Shown here piece by piece: positions 35,006-49,600 of a stretch of 64,000 nucleotides of DNA. Made by a program: the position numbers and the translations under genes. The notes beneath the pieces are model-generated. The model did no database searches, was not told where the DNA came from, and saw nothing but the letters and a program-made list of their open reading frames with translations. Position 1 is the first letter of the stretch, and each line of letters starts with the position of its first letter. The DNA comes from Rhodamnia argentea (Eukaryota > Streptophyta > Magnoliopsida > Myrtales > Myrtaceae): NCBI RefSeq assembly GCF_020921035.1, contig NC_063157.1, positions 20,415,015 to 20,479,014 on the forward strand, given 5' to 3'.

Positions 35006-37673
35006 GGTGAATGGACCAGCTAATGCGTGCTAGCTTAACAGCAGTACTTGGTTCTGCACGATGAGTAACCTCACTTCATTGAGATTCTGGTGAACAATCA
35101 GTGCAAATATATTCAGCATTTTTAGAGTTCAATATTACCTGATGTTGTAGCTCTAAAAGATATAGGCTTCAAGTTCAACTGCCTCTGTCCTATATCTGCC
35201 AAAGCAAGAGGGTGTTTAGAGAAACATGGGAAGTGGCATAACCTTCTCAGCATGTTTGCTCGGCTGGAATCTCCTTCTCCAAGAGTTGCAGAGAAAAAAA
35301 GAGTAAATTATTGGGGACCATGGTAGGACAAACTTTTTTTGACCAATCTCACCTTTGACTGATCGGAAGAATGACGCGAAGTTGTAACTCTTTGATATGC
35401 CTCCTTGCCTTCCTTGCAATATTCTAGCAAGGATTACAGCCCTTCAAGAAGTTTAGGCTGGGAAATGAAACGTCCCAACTTATTCTCCTGAGAAAACTCT
35501 AATGGGTTGAAATGCAGCTTTTGGTTTCAACAAAACCGGGGAGTTTCTTTTCCCAAATTGGAGTAGCTACAGGTGATGTATGGATGCTAGCTTGATGGCC
35601 CCTTTCATAATTATTCTTCTGATATAAGAGGATACAGAAAGTGGGGCAGAATCCCACAACAAAGCTTATACTCAATTTGCAAGCAAGGAAGTCCCAACAA
35701 AGAAGGAAGCTACTGAGCTTGAGAAAGTTCAGATTCTTTCCTTTCGAAGCACATTGGCTAGAGGGTGAGTTTGTTTTCAAGAAGAAAGGAATGCTTTGAT
35801 GGAGAAGCCTGCTGAGGAAGGAATAGTGAAAGTGCAGAGAAAGCATGAAATTCTGCTTGATATGCTTGGAGAATAGGACTAGGACCAGGACAGAAATGGA
35901 CCTTTTTTGGAACTCCTGGTTGCAGAGTTGATCTAGCCAATCTTTCCTTCGTCATTTGAAAATGAAAAACATCACATGAAAATGTGATTGGTCGTACATA
36001 GTAGAACAAACATCAGATTTCTATGTTTTCTTTGTTCAATACAAAGTAATTAAGATGTGGCTGATACGATCTTCTCCATTTCGGTTTTGGATGCTTCACG
36101 GATTCATCTTCTTCTCATTGTTTTGTGTTCTGAAGCTCGGCATCTCACCTTCAGGCATGAATTCTATTTGTTTGAGTTGGCCTCCAGCTTATTCATTCAT
36201 CGGAGATTACTTGAATCTTTGTTAGAGGAATCCTGAAGTGATCACTTCCGACACTTTTCTACCTAAGTAAATGATGAAATAAGGAATATTGTGTATGAAG
36301 TGAATAAACAAGATAAGACAGTAACCTAATAGGACATAATCAACGTATTATCTTATCATGTGTTAAAAAAATTTTATTCCTCTTGAGAAAAATTATCTTC
36401 ATGAATCAATTAGGATTACAAGAAAATTGAGAATAAACTATATAAAAAAATGTTATACATATTTATTTTTATTCCTCTCTCATCCCAAAAGCAACTTTCG
36501 ATCACGCTTATAAAGTGATCGTTGTGGATATGAGTGTTAAGTGACCTTTGACCTCTCTGGTTCCAAAAGCTAGCTCAAAAGATGAAGTTTTTCCTTACAC
36601 TTATAAACTGACTATTAGCCCCTTCCACAACCGACGTGGGATAACTTAAATTGAGAAAAGTTTGCAATTTCAGTGCATTGGAAAGTTACACAAGTAGATT
36701 ATTATAACTTACAAAAATAGCAGCTAATTCAAAAGTTATAGATATTGGGTGACTAAATAACATTTAACTAGTTAGACAACCGTTTGGATTTCTGAAAATT
36801 TGTTGGTAAACCAAAATGCTATGCATTGAAAAAGTTGCCTTTACAGCCCAATGCGAGCGGTTGCGCCATACTACAGACTTTTGGCCAAATTATGACATCT
36901 CCTAATAAGACTCGAAACTTTCGGGTGCCTTCCCCCGGTCAAGTTGTTCCTCTTTGCGGTTGTTTGCTCCACCGTTGCTTCTTAGTGGAGAAAGAATAAA
37001 GTGGGCGTCCAGATTGACTAGTGTTCTTATCATGTCTACACGAGGAAAAGTTCTTCCCTCTAGCAGCAAGGCATGTACCAAAAGTTTCAACCAAGGTAAA
37101 AAGATTCATACAGGAAGGACAAGCGTCTAATCCAGCAGAAGCAAGGTGCAAGCAACAAGTGAAGCTTAATCAACAAAGGATTCAGATTCTTAACCGAAGA
37201 GACACTTCAGTGGCTTCACTCTCCGCACAGTGGTCCAAAACCACTGAAAAGTCGATCGCCTAGACTCTTAGATGAAACACTCCACGAGAGATCAGAGGGA
37301 ACAAAGGGCAGCCGGGAATGCATGGTTCACTCAAATTTCTATTAGGACTTCTAAAATTCGTTTACAAGTTGTCTTGTACAATACATTGAACTGCAAAAAC
37401 TCCTTTCAAATGCTCTGACAACATCGGCAATGCAATAGCCAACAAAATTTCGTAACAACGATAACAAAAATAGTGACAAGATTATTTTGACTATAACTTT
37501 CTCATAACCCGACTGTATGCGAGCTGAATCTTGCATAGCAAAAAGATTACCCAAGTGAGAAGTATGAGCGTACTGATGGGTATGATCAGTAAAACTGCCG
37601 CGGTGCTTTGAATTTTCGAGAATCATAGCACAACAGTAATCTGCCTTTAGAGCAACTCCTCTGCCCTCTGAAC
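35006..37673. other. Intergenic: FTIP-like upstream region and FRIENDLY 3' flank
   Basis: Mostly unremarkable sequence of 2.7 kb. At about 36480-36650 a stretch reads on the - strand TATCCCACGTCGGTTGTGG, then GGGGCTAATAGTCAGTTTAT. This resembles the ATCCCACATCGG word near the start of many plant TRIM/Cassandra-type LTRs. Boundaries and a target duplication could not be fixed. No exons were recognised; part of 35006-35500 may be 5' UTR of the FTIP-like gene. Confidence 0.45.
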
Positions 37674-40600
37674 TTAATCAGCAACTTTCAGCTTTGCCTT
37701 CTGCTTCTTTGTTTCAAGTGATCCCAGACCTCGGCCCAGTCCGACTGGCGGCTGAACTTCTGCAGACGCTACTTGGTCTTTCTTATCTTCAGTGCCATTT
37801 TGAGAATGGCCATTGACTTCCTTCTTCGACCCATCAGTTTCCTCACTATTGACAACTTCAGGGGTCATTCCTGAATTGATGATGTTGAGGAGCTGCGTAA
37901 GGGGCTGCAAAGCTTGGACAGGAACACCATGTGGACGTATCAAGAGACCCCTAGCTGCAGCCTTTTTCCTTACTTCAGCTGCTGCTCGTGCTGCCCTTTC
38001 ATCAACCCCTCTTCCTCGTGGAAGAGTTTCGCCAATAATGGCAGCATTAAGTGACTGATTGACAGACGTACTGGAACTTCCAGATCCCCCAGATGCAGCA
38101 GCAGCTTGAAATGCATGTATCAAGTCTGGATGAGCCTATTAAGCAAAAAAGAACCATTATACACATATATGGTTGATTGAAGCCAAATATTGCCGGGAAG
38201 CAGAACATCATTTTCCAAACGGGACCTCAACATCCTTTTAGCGAGACAGATGTGCTCTGGCAGCGTTTTTTTTTTTTTTTTGGTCCAAGTCTGGCAGAGA
38301 GTATAAGTAGCATGAAATGTGACTTTTCGTGAATATGTTAAAAGGATATTGTCCTTTTTTAAATTCTTTATCCTTCATATGTTCGAGACTATGCCATTAA
38401 CATTAACATATCTCATAGCTGGAAACAATCTAGCCAAGCACAAACTGGAAAAGTCATCCCAAAGTACCTTCAAAATATCAATAGCCTTTTGAGCAGAAGC
38501 TGCATTCACAGCTTGGCCTTTCTGCTTTTGTGCATTCATCTGCCCACATAGGCATTGATAGAGAAAGTGATGAGTTTACTAGAACATACGAATAAAAATG
38601 AACAACTGGTCCAAAAGCAAATATTATGCCAACCACCTATATCATCTGTTTACCTGAAGTTCACGCATTTTGAATGTCTTCATCCAGTTCTGCGAGTCAC
38701 GAGTCCGCGAATCCTCCTCACCAAGTTGCTTAACAAGAATGTCATAAGTTTTCTTCTCATGCTGGCATAACAAGGACATTAGTCATCTATCACAGCACAT
38801 CATTGAAGGACTAATCGCTTGAAGCACATGCACACCTGATGAGAGAGCTTGAAGGCACCCATACAATTGAATGCTATTGCAAGTGCATGATAGCACACGG
38901 CAGTTTGAATATGCTCTTCCCCTAGAAGCCTCTCATTCTTTTTCAATGCCTCCTGCAGATAACGAAGAGCTGTATCCATCTTTCCCATATCCTGGAACAT
39001 CATTGCAACATTTATGAATGTTGCAGCAACATCTGGATGATCAGGGCCTGAAGACAAACTAAGTAGGAGTAACGCCCGTGCCATATGCTTCAGAGCAAGT
39101 TCTGTCTGATTAAGTCCATGGTAGAAAAGAGCCATATTTCCATAGCTGCAACCAGGAATTATTGCAAAGATTTATACCCACAATAACACCAGTGAGAAAG
39201 CCGGGGGAGGAAGGATGGATTTTGAAAATCAGCATTAATCAAATAATAAGCAACATGCGTAAACTTTCAAACATACAAAGAAAGAAGGCCTACATCCTAC
39301 ACCAACAATTGACGAGAGAGACTTGTTAATCATGTCCAAGCACCAATTTACTAATGAAAAAGAAGGAAGAGGCCGGAGGAGGGGGGAAGAACAGTGCCTG
39401 TGGGCAGTGTCAGGGTGATCCAAACCCAGGCAACGTTCGTTTATAATCAACTCCTTGTGCTGCTGCATTATGGCCCCTGCCATGTCTCCTGCATGATACA
39501 AAACCATTGCAAGGTACCTGGAAAATTGAATCCATAAAGTTAACACATAGAGACAAATACAAAGACATTGTAGTCAAGAATTAAAGCTACACCTCATATT
39601 CGACATTACAGCAAGAATTGTTAGCTCCCACATAGTTCATGGCAAGAAACTAATTAAAACTATAACTGCAACTTCATGAGAGGTTCGAGCAATGATATGT
39701 ACCTACAGCAATTAGCTACCTCTCGATGCATTGGACCTGTTACCTGGAATACATTAATTGAAAGATGTAACAACAGATGCTGAACAGCATCCATAAGGCA
39801 ATGTTAATGGACTGAAAAAATATGTACCTGCTGAAGCATTGAAAATGCCTCCGAAAACAATGTGTATGCTTCACTAAGCATTCCCTGAAACATAACGGCA
39901 AAAGGACTTAAACAGAGTCTTAAACATTTGGGAAGGAAAAATTGATCGAGGGGTCATATTTTCTTGTTTTCAAAAGTTGCCAAAGTAAATAAAGAAAACT
40001 CGGCGAACCCAGAAAATTGGTTACGCATACTTACGAATGAAAAAGGTATATATATCTGATCTACCTGATTTCTTTCATTTCTAATTAAGCATAAATTCAC
40101 TACCCAACACCTCAAATTCTCTTCAGAATAAAACCCATCACCCCGTCACTTTTACATGAAATTTTAAAATCCCAAACTCGAAACAATAAGAAATTGAACA
40201 AACACATAAACAGCTATTACCTCTGCCAGTTGGACTTTCCCGAGTTCCACAAGATCCTTTGCTTCTGTACATATGGGAATTGAATGCTTCACTACAGGTT
40301 GGATATCCAAGATATCAGATGTTTGGAACGGTAATGCAGCACCGAAATCATACTTGCGAGCAGCAATAGATATGCCAACCTATTTTGAAGATATCCAAAA
40401 AAGTGTCATAATACGTTAAACAAATTCACCTTGGCATCCCAAAGTTATTTGTTATGACCATAAGATATTTGACAATTTTCCCTCTCCCAAAACCTTCACG
40501 ATACAGAAAAAAAACTAACCAAACACAGATTCAAGTCATGCAAAGTCAAATAAATAAAACAATATGAAAATTCAACTAAACCTTTTGGCAGAAGTTGCGC

Positions 40601-43600
40601 AAAACTGCAACTTTCTTCACACGTTGTCTTGCATCCTCTGGCAACTCGAACTATAAAAAGAAGACGTTGGACAAGTTGGTATATAAGATAACAAAAGTGA
40701 AGAACATGGAAAATTTCTCAAACATATCACCACTAGGGCAATTCGTTGTTTCTTGGAGAAAACGGCAAAATTATAGGGGATGAGAAACAGATCTAAGTCG
40801 TATGTTTAACTTTGGCTCGTTCAGGTCCTGAGGATTCTATACTTTCAAGAGCATATCATCATGCAAATAGGTACTACCAGGCTAAAGCATTTGAGCGTTA
40901 AAAGTTTTTTTATTTATTTTTTATGTAACTTGATTCAGCGAAGATGAGATCAACCAACCGGTGGTTTAGTCTTACCCATGCCTGCAGCTTTATGCACCTC
41001 ACATCCAGATTAATTCCTGAAGCTCTACATTTGAGGGTTCCAACAAGGACGTAGAAAACTTACCTGATATTTGAGTTTTGCAAATTCTTCAATGTCAGAC
41101 CATAGGGTGTCTGAACTGATATTCACACATGAAGATTGAATCTTTTTCACAGATGCTCTGCTTTTCCATCTAGCCTGCCCTCTTGAAGACTTGCCTGAAG
41201 ATTGGTGTCCACCTTGGTCCTGATGACAATCAACAGTATACAGAATGACCTGATTTCCTCGGATGCTAAACTAAGAGATTGCTCTAGAGCGACTAGCTTA
41301 ATCTTCTCAAGCGGAAAGATCCAGCGATTTCCCTGTTAAGTAGATGCTTCCCCTTTCCTAACATACCATTACAGTAACACAGATACCTGCCTGCATTATC
41401 ACCACTAATGATAGAATGGCAAGAAATATACTGTACCTTCTTTTGGATCCTAGACTGCATATTGTTACCCATCCCTCTCAGATGAACAGTTTGACTCTGT
41501 CCAAAGAAGCAATTGAAGAAATGTGATATTGCAGGACCAAGATCATGATCTTCTGTATCCCTCAAAATATCCTGCAAAATCAATAAAGAACAATAATATT
41601 GGTCTCCGTAACCATGATATATCATGTAATACAGGCTTGCAAAACTAAAGGACCATTCTCAGCTTCATCATATGAAATTAAAAAAAAAATAGACAAATTT
41701 AAGATTCAACATTAAGAGTCTAAACCAAAGAAACTAAATGCTTCACCACTAACTCAGAGTATGCTTGCTTATTTGCATGCATGCAAATAACTCAAAGTAT
41801 GCTTGCAGATATCAAGTTTTCACACCATAGAAAGCTATAAGCCTATTAGCAGCTCTGGCTTGAAGAGTTTGTGCTACAATATGTCACCTGAACTTGGTTA
41901 TCCATGCATGGATCTGCCAACATTCTCGACATGCAATTAATTTGAGTGTTTACTCCTAGTACAAGATTTTCCAGGTAAAATGTGACGCATCATTTTCTTG
42001 GTAAAAATTGACAATCGCAATATCCAATAACAATAAGCCAAAGCAGACTTATTTCTAGGTTATGTTCCTTACCGAGAATTTAAAAACCAAGCAAAGATAA
42101 CTTGATAATCCAGACTCAGACTGACCTTGAGCAGGTGCTTCGCTGACCTAACCACAATTTCATTAGAACATAGATCCCAAAGATGTGGCAAATGTTTGGT
42201 CCCATCCGCCACCTGCCAATAAGATGCAGTTTGCAGAATTTAAGAGTAGATTAATAACGAATACGACCACTCAACTTCTAGGATTTCATCAATAAGTACA
42301 CATTTTATTGTTCGAGCCTGACTTCAAAGCTTTAGAAAAGCTTAAACTTCTATCTTATAAAGTCACCTTTCCAATATAACGAACATTGATTCCGTGGGCA
42401 TGGAGGGCTTCAGTTAATGTCTGGCCATCCATGGGAGAAACTTCAAGGGAGCAAAGATCTTGTATGAACTTCGGCAGCACAACTTCTTTTAGATACAAAC
42501 TAACTTTCTTCACATTTTCTTCATCTGCTGCTATTTCCTAATAAAGATAGGCCGTGATAAAGGCATAAGAAGTTTTGACTTCTGAGTTTAGAAGAACAAA
42601 GTGCAAGATACCAAACTTGCCTCTTCATTCCCAGCCAACTTAAATTCAGTTAAAACATTAGGGTTAAAAAGTATTTCATCATAAGATTCAGAGATTTCAG
42701 CAGATGCAGGAGCACATTGTTGCAGAGCATCAGTCCCTGCTTCTCCAATGTCCTGCAAGATGCAGCAATCATTTTATTAAGAAGGTCAAACGGCGGCAAA
42801 TTCTTATGAGTACACAGCAGGAAAATTTTCAGCTTTCATGCCATGTAGGATGACTTTAACCATTTTTCAATCTTGAATAGATGAAATGACAAAAGTACTT
42901 TTGTTGAAGCAAAATGGCACATCTAATACATTAGGTGTGGGAAATAGAGTACCCAAACACAAAGGAAAATAATCAAAAGATTGTGCATGAGCGCATGGAT
43001 AGACAAAGATATAGCACAAAATAGAGTTATGTATTCATATTTTTGCCCATGAATTGGTAATTCCAGTCCCTCAAAGACTATTCAAGTTTTTCCAGACAAA
43101 TAATTGGTCTCCGCTGATTCCTAAATCATTTGGAGCACCTTCAAGAGTTCCGACACTGAATATGGAAATGGCACAACCTACTTCAGCAATTAAAAACATA
43201 AACTTCTCTTTCTACTCAAAATGAACTCAAACGCAATTTATTTATTTTATCTCTTTGGACGAAGAACACCAACCACCTAGAACAATGCTGGGTTTTCAAG
43301 ATTATGCCAAGTTCATATTCAAACAAGCTGTACAGACAAGAAAGTTATACTTACTTATCAACTCTTCCTTAAGAGTAAAAAAAAAATAAACATGTGATGC
43401 CATTAGTCAACCACTGTCGGGCCATTGCTGGGACTTGAGATTAAGTCATGCACAAAGAAATCAATACTATTCACCAATTTAAAGATGCTATAGTACATTA
43501 TCTGAATGATCCATACACAATGCCAGGATATGATCCAGGGGATATTATGCCAAGTTTACAAATGCCTGGATAGGGCAATTATACCATTTGCAGGGGAAAG

Positions 43601-46600
43601 ATAAGGTAACTACCTTACTGTCGGGAGATCCTCCAACACCAGCATCACCGTTCCCAAGCCCGTTATCTCTGGCAACTTTTAAAGAATCAGTTGGCGAGTC
43701 TCGGACAGTATCAGAGCTTGAACTCTGTTTCGATCTCTCTGCAGCCTGGGCCTTCTCAATAGAAAAATTTTAAGTAAGATAACCATGAAGATAGCTGACC
43801 CACTTGACTACAACAATAGCATGAGGTACCTGGCAAAAAGCTGTGACTAGTTCCTGTCTCAAAATACAAAATCGGGATCCAGGTCCAGTATAGTTTGCAT
43901 CACGAGGAGTTACTCTCATCAAGTCAAGAAGATAGTGCCTAAATCAAAACAACAGAGAAAAAGGGAAAGGGGACCTTATGAGACAACTAAAACAATATGC
44001 AGATAAAAGGAGAAGAGATTTTCAATTGTCTCATCTCAGTTCCCCCAACTACAGGATTTTATGCCATGTAAAAACATGTTTGACAAATTGGAACTTAATT
44101 CAATATAGCAATCTGTAGCTTAGCAAGATGCTGCAGCCATAGAAATTTGAATTTCCAAAAGTGGCACAAAAATGGCAAGAGGCATGCCATATATAAGTTT
44201 AGATCCAGTTCTTGCATCACCATAGCCAAGCGCAATATAATTTTACACTTAGTGGAATCATTCCCAAACATAAAAGATGTGCACCTCAATTGTTTAACTC
44301 TTTCTCGGTTAATGAAATCTTTTCTTTTTTTCTATCATCACGGCGTTAATTCATCTTTCTCTCTCCAGCAGAAAGACGGTCCACGCTATACTGTTAAGCT
44401 GTTAAGAGTACCTTGAGAATAAAGTGAAAGGGGCCTTAAGAACTAGAGCAAGCCAAAAGGTAAAAAATAAGCGAGAAACTGAGGAAAACAGCAAGATAAT
44501 GAATATATCCAAAATGGCAAGAACAATGAAAGCACATTGTTTCAACATACTATGAGTAAAAGATGATGTTATACTTAGAATGATCACAAATCAACCAGCA
44601 AACCAAGAAGAGGAGAGATAAGCTGCCCAAGAAGATAACCTGTCATCACTACCCACAATACCCTTGCATTCCACTGGTGCAGCTAATTTGAAAATGTTTT
44701 CAGAACCATCACATACAGCATGTTCCTTCAAATGAAGACGCTTTGCTGCCTCCAACACCTAAAGACAAGAATACCAGGTCATATAACAGGGAACCACTGA
44801 AAGCTAGACTGAGGAATTTGAAGTGCAAGCTTGATAATGAAATGCCTATCAGTACATTCCCAGTTTTCTGTAACTGTGCTCGGACGGAACATCACAAGAA
44901 ACAGATTCTGATGTTTTTGTTTATGTCTATGGGATCATCCTGTAGTTCCTTTAGGTTTTAAAAACTGCATTACAACTCATATAGTTTCAGAATTGACACT
45001 TGGTCATTCATAACTGTCTTTTCCTATAGTCCACTTAAAATGAAGTGTTGCTGAATCACTAATTTTTGTATGAGAATAGGACAATGCTATATTAAGTTAG
45101 TCAGCCCCAGAACACTTGCTTCAAAAAACAAATGCCATTTCAACTGGTAGTAGAATCATTAGCTGCTTATATTCCATTCATTCCATTATTCTGATTTACA
45201 ATTTTCATGGTCTCAACTCCTTAACTGAGTACCCAAATCATGATTTGACAACCAGCCTCATAGAAGCGAGAAGATGATGACCAAGTCTTGTGTTTATGTG
45301 TGTGTGAAAAACAAAATTCACATAGCAGAGAGCACTTTATACGGGTAGATGGAGTAGTGTTTAAGCAACTAAATGCTTAGCTGGCGTTACCCTTCATAAG
45401 AAACATAACTAAGCTACATTACTTGGAACCACCAGATTTTTGGCACAGATTTATCACATTTATGCCCCAAGAAAACATTCTACTGCAGCAGTCGAGATGG
45501 AATATCCTGCACATAGGCCGTGAATGGAATGTCTGAAAAAAGAAAACTACCCCTCACCTTGGAATGAAAATCTTCATTCCAGCATATCTTCTTGCCATTA
45601 TCAACCGAACCATACAGAAGGGATTCGGATTTATCCCCTTGAAGGATGCCAGGCAACACACTCTACAATAAAAAGTGTAGAGAATGACTTCATAAAGCCG
45701 GAGAAAAGGGACATCTCTAGTAAAGGAACCATTTAAAAATTAAAAGCAGGAGAAAATCAGCATAGGGAAAAAGACAATAGAAAAATGTCAATCAGGAGAC
45801 AGATAAAATCACCAGTTTTATTAACTTAGTTGACAATTATAGCAATAGGCTATCTATAACGAAACCAAAAAAAAAAAAAAATCCAGTGAGTCTTAAGGCT
45901 GACATGATGAGGCAAGCATGCAGATAAGTAAGACTGGCTTAAATGTGAGAAGCATATACGAGTAACTAGAAGCCTAGAGGAGGCATCAAGTTTTGACTGT
46001 GTTTGATCCAATGTGCAACTTGTAATAGAGAAAAATGATCTAATACGTATCTTTATATGTGTCACAAGTCTGTTAACCTTGTAAGGATTCATAGTGGCAA
46101 GAGTTTACAATAGCAAAGGAAGATACTAATATTTTACCCACCTGAGCTACCACCCTATGACCCCTATAGTCAATTATACCCATAGCAAGATTATAAAGTC
46201 CAGGAACATCAGCTTCCTGATATGCTTTGGTGCCCTTCAAATCATTATTTGCAGATGCATATGTAGCCTGCTCGCTATCACCCATCTGCGTCTCGGTAGA
46301 TAGACCAGGTTCCAACTGGATAGTAACAGCATTATCACCAGAATTTGACTTGTTCTTTTCTCCATAGGTAACTCCAACGGATGCACTCGGTAACTCAGAG
46401 GAGGCCTTCTCAGATAGTTTGTGGCATGAGTTTGTGCTCTCACACTTCGAAGTGGAATCAGCTGCACGCTTCTTTGACAACTGGTCAAGGTCGGCATCCA
46501 CAGCAAAACTGAAGAATATGTTATTGTGGACATACCTAAATGGAAACACAAATAATTTGTCAAGTAGTATAACAAAAAGAAAATAAGTATGCCAAGTGGT

Positions 46601-49600
46601 AAGAGCATAACAAGAAGGTATTGAAACAGGCAACAGAATCAAAAGAGGCTAAGACTGTAGCACCCAAACTTGAGAAGTACACTACTTCCCATTGTTAATA
46701 AAAATTTATCTCAGCAAGGAGAACATGGAAGAAATCATTCAAGAGCAGCTAATCAGGGAAGGCTGGTAAACCGCATTGAAACTAGAGAAAGGAATCGCAG
46801 AGATATCCATTGAGAACGAACTCATATATAAATAGAACAAAATCTCGACCATTTCCAGAAGCACTAACATATGGAAGCACTCGGGATCTGTTGGATTGAT
46901 CGGGGGTATACATCTGCTAATGACTCCGATAGCACCATTTACTGCTGCATCAACAAAGTCAGAAGTCACCTTGTAAAGAGCCCTATCCCGCAGAATCCTG
47001 CAAGGAAGTACTCTCATTACCAGCAATTCATGAAATAAGGGGAAGAGAGATTGGGCATAGTTAAAATTAGCATCAAATTGAATTGTTTTTTATTCAGACA
47101 ATATCTTTAACATGTAATTTAGTGTACCTTTCGTGAGGAGTTGTATGGGGAAATTCCCTACAAGACTGCAACTCCTCGTTCCAATCTCTCTGCATGCCAA
47201 TCAGCTCACTACCATAAGAAAGAGTTAGTGCATCTTCAGCTCTGGCTGCATCACGTCTATGATCTGATGGCAGAAGTGATCAAATGTAAATTAGTAGGAA
47301 ATGTGGCATCAGCCAGCTTCAAGCACTTTTTTCTTAAGAGAAAAAAAAAAAAACCAATTGCACCTATAATGCCAACTCTTTCCACATAGCCCAAGCCCCA
47401 AAGGAATATCCAAGGTGGTAACCGTTTAGATGTGGGTCTTACTTATGAAACACATCACAAGAAATCGCCGTCAATGCCAAGCCCATATAGCCCAACAATA
47501 CACCCCTATTTGAATGTGTGATTTGGTCCATCTCTCCTCTCTGCCATCCTAGAAGCATACTAGGAGTCGCACCTTACGCGAGTCCTCTCATTCCAACTAT
47601 TACTCCCTACACTCATTTATTGACTGAAGCCTAGTCTATCCTCGACCATACATCTACTAAAAGGAGGTCCTCCTCTAACACTGTTCGTATCACACGGCCA
47701 AACACCCAAAAAGAGGGCTGACTGAGATAACCAATTGGGGGTGGGTCTTCCTTATGAATCATTACACAAGGCCTCTCCTAGTCAATATGGGACTTAAACT
47801 AGTATAGCATTCTCTAATAGCAACTTCTGCCTATTACTGGAACTTCTTTACTAAGCGTGGATAAAACGAAGTTCCGCCAAAGAATTTTCAACAAAAAAAC
47901 TCAACGTCTATCCTTAATCAGGCAATCCAATTAAGACTGCTCTATTTATTGATAGCTAAAAGGTCTTTATTTTTCAACAAAACTATACTTCTCAATTGTC
48001 ACCAGAACTTTCACATGATGAAATCAAGAACTCAAATCTCACAAACAGGGTGCAGTTTAGTCCATTGTGTTCATTATCTCAGGCAATTGACTCCGCATTA
48101 AAATTTCTCAAACAGATGCAGTTTCTCCATAGTCCTAAAACTTTCCTTTAAGTTAAATGATAAAACACCACAAGAAGACGTCAAAAATGACTAAAAGTAT
48201 TGCTCCCCCATAACAAAACCTTTAACATATTGATCCAACGAAAAGTCAAAAGCTTACATATATAGAAAACAATCGGTGTAGTAGAAGACTTCACTATATA
48301 CAGAACAGGTTAAAAAGCATGCGATCGCAGAGCCAGAAAATGAGCAAGAAGGTCAGGAAGCACTTAACTCTGCTGGCTTAATCGAAAGTTAAAAAGTTAT
48401 ATCCATTAGGCTAACAAAAAGGCACATGGAATGCAAATTATCCAGAGTGCTAACAACCATGCCATGCTTTGCTGTACCACAACTGAGAATAATTGAAGAT
48501 AATGCACTTGTTTAACACAAATTGTTGAAAGAATATACGGTTTAGACAATAAACAACAGACTCTTTTTTACCCTCAAGACATCTCCGTCTATCACCTACG
48601 CATGATATTATCGAGTTAATCTTCTTCTCATTTGTATCACAGGCTTAAAGGATATCAATTGATTCACATTGAGAAATAAGCATTTATCGGACAACACAGC
48701 TATGCAACCATGAAAACAAATTCGCATAGTTCAGAGTTTAACGTACCAGGAACTGGGTATACCCCAAGCCATGAATTTGGAGGTAATAATGACTGAACAT
48801 TCTCGAACGGATGAGCAGAAGCCTTTCGTTCCAAAATGTCACGGAAAGCTTGAACACAACAACACAGAAAGTCTATGTTAAAGATAATTATTGTACAGGA
48901 GCATACTAAGCGAAACCACGCGTATTGCTACCTTTTTTGAATTTAGAGCTAATCTTTTGCAGGAGTCCAATAAGGGTGGTTGACTCAGCGGTAGCTTTAC
49001 TTGGCTTTGGATCAAGAATATTCCCTGAGCTTGAATTGACGTAAAATGTTTTTGTGGTTCCAGTGATACAAAATGTATTACCTTCCAAGGTCACTACATC
49101 TAAATAAATCAGATCACCCACAAGCCTGGAAATAAGAAAAAACCAAAAATTCAACAAAAAACTCAGAGAACAAAGAGGATAGACACAAACATGCATAGAA
49201 GCTCCTACCTCCTATAACTTGGAGGAGGATTAAAGGATGAAAAGACGATGCTCTCCACGCATCTTATCTCCCTTGAAGAAGGTAATATCAAGTTTCCTAT
49301 GGCTCCAGGAACATCCTCCATAAGACCCAGACCATCAAGCTCTGGAACCTCGATTTTTGAAGTATCTGAATCAAAATGAAGTAGAAATCACAAGCATTAG
49401 TGAAGAATACACAGGCACAATAATTAAATATTGTTGCAAAGGGCATCGGTTGTGTGCAGTCACACCTTTGGCTCCTAACCCCTTGTTTTGAGTTGTCTCA
49501 TACTGCAAAGCAAGGGATGTTGACAGTGAGGCATGAAGTGTGGATAGGGATAGCAAATCTCTCGTGCGATGAACATGAGCCCTGATTGATCTGTCGTCGT

